Both the position numbers and the translations under genes were made by a program. A DNA stretch of 64,000 nucleotides, taken from Microvelia longipes. Taxonomy: Eukaryota; Arthropoda; Insecta; Hemiptera; Veliidae. The stretch spans positions 49,502,441-49,566,440 of the forward strand of contig JACMZG010001908.1 in assembly GCA_018340805.1 (NCBI GenBank), in the 5' to 3' direction. Position 1 is the first letter of the stretch, and the number at the start of each line of letters is the position of its first letter. Shown here one piece after another: positions 53,227 through 64,000 of the stretch. The notes under the pieces were generated by a model, which ran no database searches, was not told where the DNA came from, and saw only the letters and a program-made list of their open reading frames with translations.

Positions 53227-55369
53227 AAAATCAATCAATAATGAATCTACTATATATCAGTAAATTTGATACATTCGATCAAGAATTAATACTTTACACT
53301 GAGACTCTGTGACTAGGAAAATTTTAGGAGTTCTCCTCCTAGTTTAACCAAGGATCTTAAATGAAGGGTATAAAGCATTAAGGAACTTTTCCGACCACAT
53401 GTACGGTGTGTGATGGAGAAATAGGAGCAAACTTACCTTCCCATGATTATAGCAAACTAATTCCCCCTCGAGATGTAGGTTAGGCCCTTTTTGGCTAAAC
53501 CCTCCCTAGGCCTTTTTGGCTCTGTCCGCCACTGTAAATACCATATAGGGAAAATCTATCAAACTTACTAAAGTCATTGGTCAATTCATGAACACGTCTT
53601 AACTGATAATTAAACAGTTTTCTATAACCCTTAATACTTAAAATTCTCAGCATTATTCTTATACACGACAATCCTTTTTTAGCTATATCGAACTTTCTAA
53701 CTTTGAATTATATAACTTTGTTTTCACACTAATATTCGAGACAACTCTGTCAAAAATCAATGCATTATTTACACACGAGAACTTATAGTGCGACCAGGGG
53801 GGGTTAACTTAAATGAGGAAAAGTTTGGATTCCATTATCGCAAGCTACTAAAAATAGCGCTGCGGCGGACCGGTGCGGACAACTTATGAACTAACCCCAA
53901 TAGCTTTCCAAAGATGACTTAAATTTATGAATACCATGACAATTCTTGGTTATGACAGCTACATTTAGTATTATTATAAAATTGATTGTTTTCTGTATGT
54001 ATTTTTCACAAAAACGGTTCGCCGTTGCATGTTCTGTATTTCTAAAACCTTTTAAAACTTCCAGAGAACGCTAATGATGGCAGATAAGTATATTTCATTA
54101 ATTAATTTATTGATTTAGTCGATTTCATCAGGTAATTACATTTAATCACATGTGCGCATCTCGCCGATGTAATTAAAATACAGGCTACATTAAATGCCAA
54201 AAGCTATCTTTTAGTACGTGTAAAACTTTAGCCACTATTTCATTATTACCTGATTGATCAATTAATTAATAAATTACTTAAATGAAAAACTTAAAAATCA
54301 CAAGTGTTCTGTGTAAGATTAAAGTGGTAGGGTTAGTTAGAAGTATAAATTATACAAAGTAAAAATTAAATTTCAAACTGACTGTGGGCATAAAGCGGAA
54401 ATTAAGACACGCCCACTCAAATGAAAGGTAGGTCCGCCCAGCGCTAGCGTCGTCCGGAATCCAAATTTTCCCACCATTGAGTCGACAGTCTTACTGTTTA
54501 AGTATCTATAGTCTCTGAGTGCGACACAAAGCTAAAATCAGTTGACACCGTGGGAAAATAATGCGAGAGAGCCAGGAACCTCATGGTTCCTGAATGTTAA
54601 ACCACGCCCTCAATTTCAAATCTGGCCAACCTAATTAGTTCCTTATCGCTACTTTCCCACGCTGTCAACTGATATTAGCGTGTGTCGTACTATAATATTA
54701 TTATATATTATAATAATATATAATAATTGTACGGGTATGTAGGAAAAGTATCGTGTTTGCAAAAAACCGAAACCGGTATTTTACCCGAATTATCCGTTCC
54801 AGGTGTTTATAAGGCCTCTTAAGTGGTTTTCACTAAGTTATAAGTGTGTGTGTCTGTTATCATCGTCGCTCCCAGTGTATTTGTGCTAGAGAGTTGAAAC
54901 TTCGTACAAAAATCAGTCTATAGGTTCAATTGTGCTATTCGGAAAATAATTTTGTAAAGACGTCAAAACTCGCAATAATGACCATGCAAAAATTTCAAAA
55001 AATAAAAAAAACGCGGAAAATTGATCCAATCGAATTGAAATTCGGCACGTATGTGGAGCTATCTATAAAATTTACATGTGGGCTATCATCTCATTATCAG
55101 CATTACTTCAATTGTTATCAAGTGACTGGAAAAAACGGAAAATTATCTAATTGAGTAGAAATATGGTACGAATGAATAACTTGATGTAATAAACAAGTAC
55201 TCTAAAATTCGTAAGTATAAGTATATCCATATTTTTTTGTTGGATGATAAAAGTTCAGCAGCATAGAGCATGGTCAGTACCTGGATGAGTTATCGCTGGG
55301 TACGAAACGTATGTTTTTACTATCTGAGGACGAGCGAAGCGAGTCCGAAGATGTGTTGTAGTATAAATT
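53227..55369. other. Upstream of the dehydrogenase-like gene: repeats, no gene
   Basis: Contains a partial hAT-like copy (53345-53455), a segment with GGACCGGTGCGGAC, and a GAGCGAAGCGAG-family copy (54740-55370). No clear promoter motif for the minus-strand gene could be singled out. Confidence 0.5.
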
Positions 55370-55649
55370 TAACGTACGTACGTACGTAAGTATGTACGTA
55401 TGTATGTACGTACGTACGTATGTATGTATGTACGTACGTACGATGTATGTACATACGTACGTATGTTACGTACGTACATACATACATGTAACATATTATA
55501 TGTGTACATATGTATATGTATGTACATGTATACATATACATACATGTACGTAGTACATTCATACAACGTACGTACGTACATACATACATACGTATATTTA
55601 TGTACGTACGTGCATGTATGTACACATGTACATACATACTTACATACTG

Positions 55650-56148
55650 TCTTAGTAAGGCGCGGTCGAATATCCACGGCCTTCTAGATCCCTTTGAACA
55701 TTGGATCACCGACAAACTTTTTTTATCCTTGATTCTTATGGGAAATTTTCGAGGCGCGTTAGTTTTTTCCAAAATTTTCAGTAATTAACCGGATTTGTGA
55801 TAAATTAAGCCTATTTCCGTAATCTGCACGCTCTTTTGGTTAATGTCATAGAGTATTTACATTCACTTAACGAATTATTTTTAATCTAACTTAGTACACA
55901 TATAACTACTGTTAGACGTGAATGTTATCTACCTGATTTGTGTTCAAATTTGAATATATTATAAAAATTAGCACAAATTGTTTATTATTTGCAGTCAACA
56001 ACACCACAACAATGAGGTAATTTATGGACGTATGTACGTTCGTATGTATGTAAATACGTACTCAAGTACGTACGTATGTATGTTTTTACGTACGTACGTA
56101 TGAACGTACGTACATACATACATGCATATATACGTATATGAGTACATT

Positions 56149-56193
<45 letters not shown>

Positions 56194-56270
56194 TATATAT
56201 GTATGTATATATATATAATGTGTGTTGTTGGTGTTGTATGTATGTATGTAATTAATAATGTAAATTTACA

Positions 56271-56312
<42 letters not shown>

Positions 56313-56757
56313 TATACATGTGGTACATACATGGCACGTACGTACAAAATACATACGTAGTATGTACATACGTACATGTATGTAGTATTGTAACACATGT
56401 ACATACATACATACATACTTACGTACGTATTTATGTACGTAATTTTCATTAATACATTCAAAATACAACACAAATCAAGTAGATAACATTGACGTCTAAT
56501 AGTAGTTTTGTATGTACCAAGTTAGATTAAAAATAAATCGTTGAGTAAATGTAAATACTCTTTGACATTAACCAAAAGAGCGTGCAGATTACGGAAATAG
56601 GCTTAATTTTTCACAAATCCAGTTAATTACTGAAAATTTTGAAATAAACTAACACGCTTCGAAAAATTTCCATAAGAATCAATGATAAAAAAAATTGTTT
56701 GTGATCCAATGTTCAAAGGGTTTTGGGTGGCCGTGGATATTCGACCGCACACCATAC
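55650..56757. mobile_element. Foldback element with (TACG)/(TACA) microsatellite core
   Basis: The left arm (about 55650-55940, starting GCGCGGTCGAATATCCACGG) and right arm (about 56470-56757) are reverse complements. The core 56010-56440 is imperfect TACG/TACA/TATG repeats plus (TA)n. A second block of the same microsatellite lies just left at 55370-55645. The tyrosine/threonine/valine-rich frames here are microsatellite translations. Confidence 0.75.
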
Positions 56758-56763
56758 TTTGTT

Positions 56764-56766
<3 letters not shown>

Positions 56767-56809
<43 letters not shown>

Positions 56810-57148
56810 TATATATATTATATATATGTATGTATGTATATAATATATGTAATTTTACATAGTTATATATATATGTGTAAAATATATATAATTAATTATA
56901 CATATTTCATAAATATTACATATATTATATATATATATATATATATAATATATATATATTATATATATAATTAATTATTAATTCTTTATTTCACGATAAT
57001 GAATAAAGAAATTAATAATTAATTATATATATTTTTATATATTTAATATTATAAAATATATTTATAATTAATTATATATAATGTATATTTATAAAATATG
57101 TATAAATAATTATATATATTTTACTATTATATATATATATAATATATA

Positions 57149-57179
<31 letters not shown>

Positions 57180-57382
57180 ATATAATATATATTATATATA
57201 TATATAAATTAAATAATGTGAAACAATATTTGAAATGATATATGTATAATAATCATATCATAATATATATATTATATATATATATATGTATATAATGTAT
57301 TATATATATATATATATAATATATAATATAAATATATATATATAATATATAATATATATATATATATATTATATATATATGT
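56767..57382. repeat. Almost pure AT tract with (TA)n arrays
   Basis: About 600 bp of nearly only A and T, alternating (TA)n with short unique islands, separating the foldback element from copy 2 of the 1.3-kb repeat. Confidence 0.85.
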
Positions 57383-58690
57383 ATTTATAGACACTTTCTT
57401 GTAAACACTCTATCTTTCGAACGGATAATATTTTTTAACCAAACTTGGTACAAAAATCAACCTTCGGGAGACACGAACCCTATTGAAAACCAGGTTTTGT
57501 GACGTCATTAACCCGGTTTGCTGAGTCAGCGAAATTTCAAAAAATCGGCAAAATTCAGGGTTATATTTTTTGCCAAAAAAGGTTAATATTATGTTTTTTG
57601 AGACGCTGAATCGAATGAAACCGGTCCGAAGTCGATACGACACCTATAAGTGACCTAAAAATCGAAAAAACCATTTTAAATTCCGAAAACCAAAATTTAG
57701 GTCGATAAAAAATAAATTCGAGTAGGGTGTCGTTTTCAATGTAATTTTTGGGCGCGGAATCGAATGAAACCAGTCCGAAGTCGATACGACCACTTTAAGT
57801 TACCAAAAAGTCGAAAAAAGCACAAAAATTATAGAAACCAAATTACGGTCGTTGAAAATTAAATTTCGAGTAGGTGTCGTTTTCAATGTTTTTTGGGCCT
57901 CTGAGATGAATGCCAGTGTCCGGAGTCAATACAACCACTCATACTCAGGGTACCTGGGTTCACATCCTGGAAGGGTCGATCATTTTTTATCTTTTTTTCC
58001 CCAAATAAGTTTACAACTAGGAAATAATTCTGGCGCGGTGGTCCGCATGTCGGGCGAATTTCCCTTGATGCGTGTTTCCGTGATTTTTATAAAAGTTTAC
58101 AATACTAAATAAATAATTCCGGCGCGGTGGTCCGCTGTCGGGCGAATTTCATTTAGAATACGTGTTCCGTGCTAAACAACCATTTCTTGCTTATGCAAGA
58201 ACCATGCCATTGCGTGGTTCTAGAACCTAAGCAGTTACTCAATTGTCAGCACTGCTCGTAACTCATTTTGTCTGTATTTTCTAAGGAAATGCGCTAAAAC
58301 CTTTAAAGATAACTGACTAAGCTTAAAGATAAGTAACTAAGCTTTAAACTAGTGCAAATAATAGTGCGTACTTCTATTTTAGAGGCATAGTTTTGTGCAA
58401 CCAACTGGATAGTTATGCGCATTTCCTTTGGAAAATACAGACAAAATGAGTTACGAGCAGTGCTTGACAATTGAGTAACTGCTTAGGTTCTAGAACCACG
58501 CAATGGGCATGGTTCTTGCATAAGCAAGAAAATGGTTGTTTAGCACGGAACACGTATTCTAAATGAAATTCGCCCGACACGACCACCGCGCCGGAATTAT
58601 TATTTAGTAGTTGTAAACTTATATAAAAATCACGGAAACACGCATCAAAGGAAATTCGCCCGACATGCGGACCACCGCGCCAGAATTTTT
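57383..58690. mobile_element. 1.3-kb dispersed repeat, copy 2
   Basis: Same order as copy 1: CACTCTATCTTTCGAACGGA, GACGTCATTAACCCGG, B-box-like GGTTCACATCCTGG, then the palindromic GGCGCGGTGGTCCGC part with centre near 58350. Several small deletions relative to copy 1. Confidence 0.75.
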
Positions 58691-61545
58691 TTTTGTGTCA
58701 ACGGAGGGGAAACGCGACGGCCTCTAGACGAAAGCTTTATCCCTCAAAGCATCAAAGCAGAAAAAGAAAATCCCTCAAAGAATCAAAGCAGCTAACACCC
58801 CTAAAAGGGGATGGCTCCTGATCATCCGAAGGTTCGTCACCTTCTTTCGGTGAAGCCTAGCCCATGGCACCAGTCCATGGAGTGTGGGGACTGACCGACT
58901 TCTCGACTGCCCAGCCGGTACCGTAGCAGCGATTGTTAGGCCTTACCCCACTAAAACTATCTAGAGGTAAAACCCCTCCGCCAGGCGCACACCCCAATTG
59001 GCAAGGAGTATTGTACTTCGCGTGACTAAAAGTCTTACCGGTCCAACACATGGTCGGCTAACTTCTGACCAGGTGGGGCGGCTTCTCTGACTTACCCTTT
59101 CCTCCCACTTTCTGCTCCAGTCAGAAAGGGGGAGGCTGAAGGCCCGTCGATGGTGGATGCTTCGTTGACTGCCGGTGTATTGATGAAGTGCCTCTGATGC
59201 TCCAAAGACCAACGGCACCCAGAAAGAAAAATTGCTCAGGGGGAACCCGCCATGTGGTGGACCCACCAGTCCACCGGTCGCCCTGAAGCTCTCCCCTCTT
59301 CCACCTCCGACATGAGAGAGCTTCAGCAAAGGCTTCCAGACGACCAACGGATCCAGCGGGCCGCAATACCCCGACACAACCCCCGCCCGCAGCACACGCT
59401 AGCCGTCACACCCAAGACCACTGAAGATGGAAGATGTCGCTGAAGAACCTGATGGTCTTACAGGTAGTTAGGTCCAACAAAGTTTCCAACCGTGCTCCGT
59501 GGAGCGGACTCAACGCCGGGTTTAACGCTTCGTTTAAACTCAATTCTTCTTTTGGCTTTTACTTAAGGCTTCAGCTTGTTCACTGCACCGCGCAGCAGAG
59601 GTATGCCATTGGTCAAGGTCCACTGCTAATATGGAGCTATTATCATTGGAGTTCACTCGTTAGCACTACCCTGCTGTTGGTGAGACGAGGTCTGCTGAAC
59701 AGGGCTGGGTTTTTGGCCAGCAGCAGTTTTCCTTGCGTAACTGATGGCGGGCATAGCATAGCCTGAACTTCTAACTATCCTTGTCGCTTCCGGATGCCTG
59801 AGTTTGTGAATAACTTATACCTCTGTATTTTCCTTTTCGATAAAATGATAAATCTGATAAATCCGGAGATTTCGATGAGTGTTCACCGCCACAATTAACG
59901 CATTTAAGCGGAGGCTTGCATTCGTCAGTGTGGCGGGCTTTCCACAAGTACACATCTCTTCGGGCACTTGTTGCTAATGTGCCGAAGTGGAAGCATTTAA
60001 AGCACCTAAGTGGCGACGGAATGTATCGCCGCACACTTAGGGCCTTGTAAAAAGCCACTTTCACTCTCTGGGGAGTCTTCGTACTTAAAGAGTGAGAAAG
60101 TACGTTCCCGTTTCTCGACTTTCCTCTAGGAGTTCGACGGGAAACCTGCCCCACCTTAATTACACTTGTGCAGCTAGCTCTTTCTTGCAGTTCATGAGGT
60201 CTCTGCAGAAGATGACCCCCTTTGAGCTGCTCAATCTTTCGTTTACACCCACACTAACACCAATTCCAGCGATTTCTTTCATAGCTGCGAGCTTCTCCTT
60301 TGCTTCGAAGCAACCCCGAAAACTAGGGTGCCGAGCCGGCCTTTGAGACGCTCTCAGCCTCACCACTAAAGTCGCAATAATGGACCGATTTGATTGCAAT
60401 GGGGGACACATTGGCAAAACTACCCCCATCGCTTCTCTTCACGGTCCAATACTTCACGTACCTTCTTCTCCGTCTCTTACTCTAACTTCTACAGTCTAGA
60501 TTGGACAAAGTAGCCATAGGTTTCTTAAGTGAAGGGGAAATCAGCCGAGGTGTGATCAGAGAGGAGAGAGGATTTTTCGGCCAGAGGCTGGATATTGACT
60601 GACCAGCCCCCTGGAGTACTGACCAGGCCTCTCCTCATACTGTGAGCCTACCGCGGGTGAGCCAAGGCGGACGTAGGAGTCACACGGAGCACCAGGACCT
60701 CCGACAGTCCTAGCCACGACTGACCCACTGGACAGTGACCGAAGCGAGAATTTAACGCAACGCAACAGGCCCCCCCCCCCTTCTACAGGCATCCGACGCT
60801 TTGGTATGGCAGTGCTAGGCACACAGCAGGAGGGGCGACTAAACCCTCCACGACATACCAAACGGCGGTGACCAGCAGCCCGGGATCGCACCTTTAGGAA
60901 AAAGTTTTAAGATTCAACCCGTTAGAGACGCACTGGGCACCTCTTTTGGGAAGAAAACCCAAGCTCTACCTGGTAGAGGACGCACGACGATCGGCACCTT
61001 CTCTTAGGAAAAAAGTCTTAAAATAAAATAAATAAATAAACATAAATAATAAAATAAAGAAATGAAATACTAAAACAAAATAGTTAAGAAAATAAAAGGT
61101 AGACAGCATGAAATAAAACGAGAGAAAAAAATTAAAAAAGGTAAAGAGAAGGAAAGGTGAGAAAGTAGGGAAGGCAAGGGAACGGTGAGGAAGTAGAGAT
61201 ACGGAGATAGCAAGAAAGAGAAAGAAAATAAGACTCTACCTGGTAGAGGACTCTTGCGAGGTCAACCTTCAGGGACGCCACCCCCTGAAACGCGACTCAG
61301 TCCGCCGACGCAAATAGGCACCTGACTTCCCAATAGACGCTCCTATAGGTTTACCCATGTCTGCCGGGCTACGGACCTTTAAGCACGATCGGCTGTGTCA
61401 TAGAGCCAATCAGACACAGATTAGCTAGAGTGGCCAGGAAGCTTCTCTTCCTGTCAAGCACCGTAGCACTTGCTCTGACCAGTCCCGGTACCCTGCATAA
61501 TGCAGGGACCAGTGGATGCAGTTTTAACCTCATGCCAGGTACATT
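58690..61545. mobile_element. GC-rich block, probably a degraded non-LTR element with UTR
   Basis: Base composition jumps sharply relative to both sides. It contains the minus-strand gag relic (59771-60429). A segment around 59330-59530 with GGAGCGGACTCAACGCCGGG is homologous to 51960-52075 (GGAGCGGACTCGACGCCGGG), so this is a repeat. Several overlapping open frames in both strands reflect the GC-rich composition. Confidence 0.65.
59771..60429 (-). pseudogene. Degraded ORF1 (gag-like) of a non-LTR retrotransposon
   Basis: Two overlapping-frame pieces on the minus strand. The first (60429 down to 60160) carries GVNERLSSSKGVIFCRDL, typical of the RRM-like part of jockey/CR1 ORF1. The second (60154 down to 59771) reads VRRYIPSPLRCFKCFHFG, then DECKPPLKCVNCGGEHSSK, i.e. 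remnants of CCHC zinc knuckles. The frame change between them and missing knuckle residues indicate decay. The surrounding GC-rich DNA (58690-61540) probably belongs to the same element. Confidence 0.78.
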
Positions 61546-64000
61546 ATTAATATTATATAAATTGTTTTTTTGTAATTGTACATTGTTAATTATATATATA
61601 TAAATGACTATATTGTTTTTACATCATTAATTATATATAATTTCTATATTGTTTATATTTATAAAAAACTATAAAAGTTTATATTTAATAATGTAATTAG
61701 TATTGTTAATATTGTATTATTTGTTTTAATTAGCTGAATTTGTACTTGTATTATTATAATCATTATAATCATATATCAATATATTATATATTATATCATT
61801 ATTCAATTATAATCATTCATTATATCATATCACAATCACAATCACATTATATCATATCATATTACAACAATCATTATATTCATATCATTATAATCAAGTA
61901 TATTAATGTTGTGTTTTAATATAATTATATGTTTTTTAACTGTATTATTGTGTTTTAATTATTGAAATTTTATTTTGTATTATTGCTATTAATTTTGTGT
62001 TTTATAATGATTAGTATATTGTTTTTAATACTGTACTCTATTGTGATTGTACTGTATTTTTGTTTGTTAAATAAAATAATTTTACCAGATTTTTTGTACT
62101 GAAATATTTTAACCTACCTTGTCCTTGAAAGAGAAGAAACAATGCAGTAGGACCAGGATGAAAAAAGAACACCAAAAAAGGTCTTTATTTACAAAATTAT
62201 AAAATAACAAATATTTATTTGTGTTTTTAAAACCCTACGAGACTAATATTTGTTTCGTCCTCCTGGCTTAAACACAAATACTTATTTTACAATGTAAAAT
62301 AATAATAATACATAAGAATAAAATCACATCGAGATAATACGTACAATAATAAGATATGACAAGAAAATTCCTTTTTTTACCACAAATTAAAGTCATTTCA
62401 AGGGGGGGTGGGGTGAAAGATGAAGTCTACTTACTCTGTAGGGCTCCTGTGTAAATAAAGGAGATCTTTATCTTTGTTTTATATAGAAGGTGTGCTCACC
62501 ATAGAGATATTATACTTTTTTATGAAAACATCATAAAAGCAACCTGACCCACCTCGATGATAAAATACAAATCAATTATCAGTACAAATTGCCAGATACA
62601 CTAACTTACTCTAACTAATATTGTTTTGAACAAGCTATTCTAATGTTATATATATACAATAAATACACACACATATAGCAATACTATATACAGATAGTTA
62701 TAGGTCAGTTGACAGTGTAAGAAAATAATGCGGGGATTTAATGTGGTTTGTCCTCGATGTTAAACCACGCCCAAAATTTCATATCTGATCATCCTCATTG
62801 GTTCCTCAAGACTATTTCCCCACACTGTATACTGATTTAACCCGTCTGATATACTATAATCTGTACCTAAACCGTATGCAATATCAGGACGGCTTCAGTC
62901 CATTGGTTAAACAGTATGCGATACCAGGATGGCTCAGTCCAGTGTTTTACAGAAACATCCAATTTTTTACTCACAATAGCAATCAAGAACAGCCTGAAAG
63001 AAAATAAGGAATAGATTAAGATTGTTGCATTTTTAATTTTTTTTTGTATTTTAATGTATTAAAATTGTTTGTTTTGTTATTTATAATATTTATTGTATTG
63101 TTTACATAAAAATAAAGGGTATTTTTCTTTTCTTTCTTGTTGAAGATACTACCCAAGCAAAAATTTAAAAGCCTTTTTTTACTCTTGTATTCAGTATTCC
63201 CAGAGGCCGACTGAGCCAAAAAGCCTGATTTTTGGGCAGTCTTCTGTATGGGCCCTTAAAAGTCCAAATAAATAAATAGGCACCTTATGGACCTTAGATT
63301 CAGGTAAGAAATATTTATTATTTATTACAATTAACAGCTTACAAGCCTTTAAAGTAAAAAAATTTAACATGAATCGTTTGGTAATAAAGAGTAAACATTA
63401 GTTTAGAGTTATAATAAAAACTAACTTGTTTAAGTAAACAAGAAACAAAGAATGTTTTTAATTACTTTAAATTATGTCTCTTATCTATATTAGAAGCTCT
63501 ACAGTCTGTATTAGGCCCCTTTGACTCGGTGTTAAAAATATAATACATAATTATAAAAAAAAATAACTTTATGTATATAACCTTTTAATTTATTTTTTCT
63601 TTAAATTTTTGTTAATTTTCTTTAAGTTTATTTTGGCAGAGGGCCCAAGGAGGGCTGCCGCCCCCACCTCACTGGCCAGTCCGCCCTGAGTATTCAGATG
63701 GGCAAAGGCATTGTACAAAGACTTTAAGTGATGCTGCATTAGGGCACAATCCTTCCCTTTGTAATATTATATTACTAGTACAAACAATAATCACCTTTAT
63801 CAGAGTTTCCAAAATAGAGTTAGTTTTCCCTAAACACCCAAATACAGACTGATAAGGAAACAGGCAATTTCAGATCATATCTCTGAGCTTTATCCTCAAT
63901 ATTAGACTCACACTTCATAACTCTTGAGCTTCATCGGCAAACTGAAACAAGGAAATGAGTATCACAGGATGTCAGTTGATGCCTAAGAGGTAATCAGTCC
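61546..64000. other. AT-rich terminal interval, no gene recognised
   Basis: Mostly A/T-rich DNA with short ATCATA-type repeats near 61800-61900 and a G tract at 62400. No conserved frame or RNA gene was seen. Confidence 0.6.

Noticed and set aside
58857..59395. Minus-strand 144-residue frame
   Set aside because: No recognisable domain; the block is GC-rich and repeat-derived, where long chance frames are common.
60556..60891. Minus-strand 111-residue frame upstream of gag
   Set aside because: Lies where the element's 5' UTR would be, and shows no gag or endonuclease motif.

Overview
The window is eukaryotic nuclear DNA, most probably from an insect or other arthropod. The evidence is multi-exon genes with GT-AG introns, a U6 snRNA sequence, jockey/CR1-type non-LTR retrotransposon fragments, DNA-transposon derivatives with clean target-site duplications, AT-rich composition and many (TA)n arrays. 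There are no bacterial operons and no CRISPR array. I could not fix the species. One assembly gap (N run) lies at 30457-31125.

Three protein-coding genes can be reconstructed exon by exon, with splice phases that agree. (1) An acid-lipase/lip3-like gene on + (about 6854-24109, 8 exons, 550 codons). (2) A hexokinase-like gene on + (certain exons 32615-42794, probably starting at or before 28704, with at least one 5' exon probably lost in the gap). (3) A sorbitol-dehydrogenase-like zinc MDR gene on - (53226 down to 44171, 8 exons, 378 codons). Genes 2 and 3 converge tail to tail about 1.4 kb apart.

All three look like divergent members of metabolic families. The hexokinase-like protein keeps most of the sugar pocket and the catalytic Asp but has lost the nucleotide-phosphate motifs. 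The dehydrogenase-like protein keeps the structural-zinc cysteines and the Rossmann motif but has lost every recognisable catalytic-zinc ligand. The lipase keeps Ser-Asp-His but has GHSMA in place of GxSxG, and it has an unusual basic N-terminal extension of about 130 residues. Intact frames across every exon argue against simple decay, so these are good candidates for pseudoenzymes.

The rest is repeat-dominated. 1-6700 holds (TA)n arrays, foldback elements with TA target sites, and a hAT-like nonautonomous element. The lipase introns hold a U6-like gene, a hAT-like element with an 8-bp duplication, a 26-bp tandem repeat and a 1.57-kb TIR element. 24.1-28.7 kb holds a second hAT-like copy and inverted-repeat modules. 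43-58 kb holds a perfect large palindrome, a foldback element with a (TACG)-type core, and tandem repeats. 58.7-61.5 kb is a GC-richer block with a degraded non-LTR gag. 61.5-64 kb is AT-rich with no gene seen.

Two structural-RNA signals stand out: the U6-like sequence in lipase intron 3 (paired substitution in the 5' stem, altered ACAGAGA box), and a family of hammerhead-ribozyme-like motifs at several loci whose stem II sequences differ but still pair.
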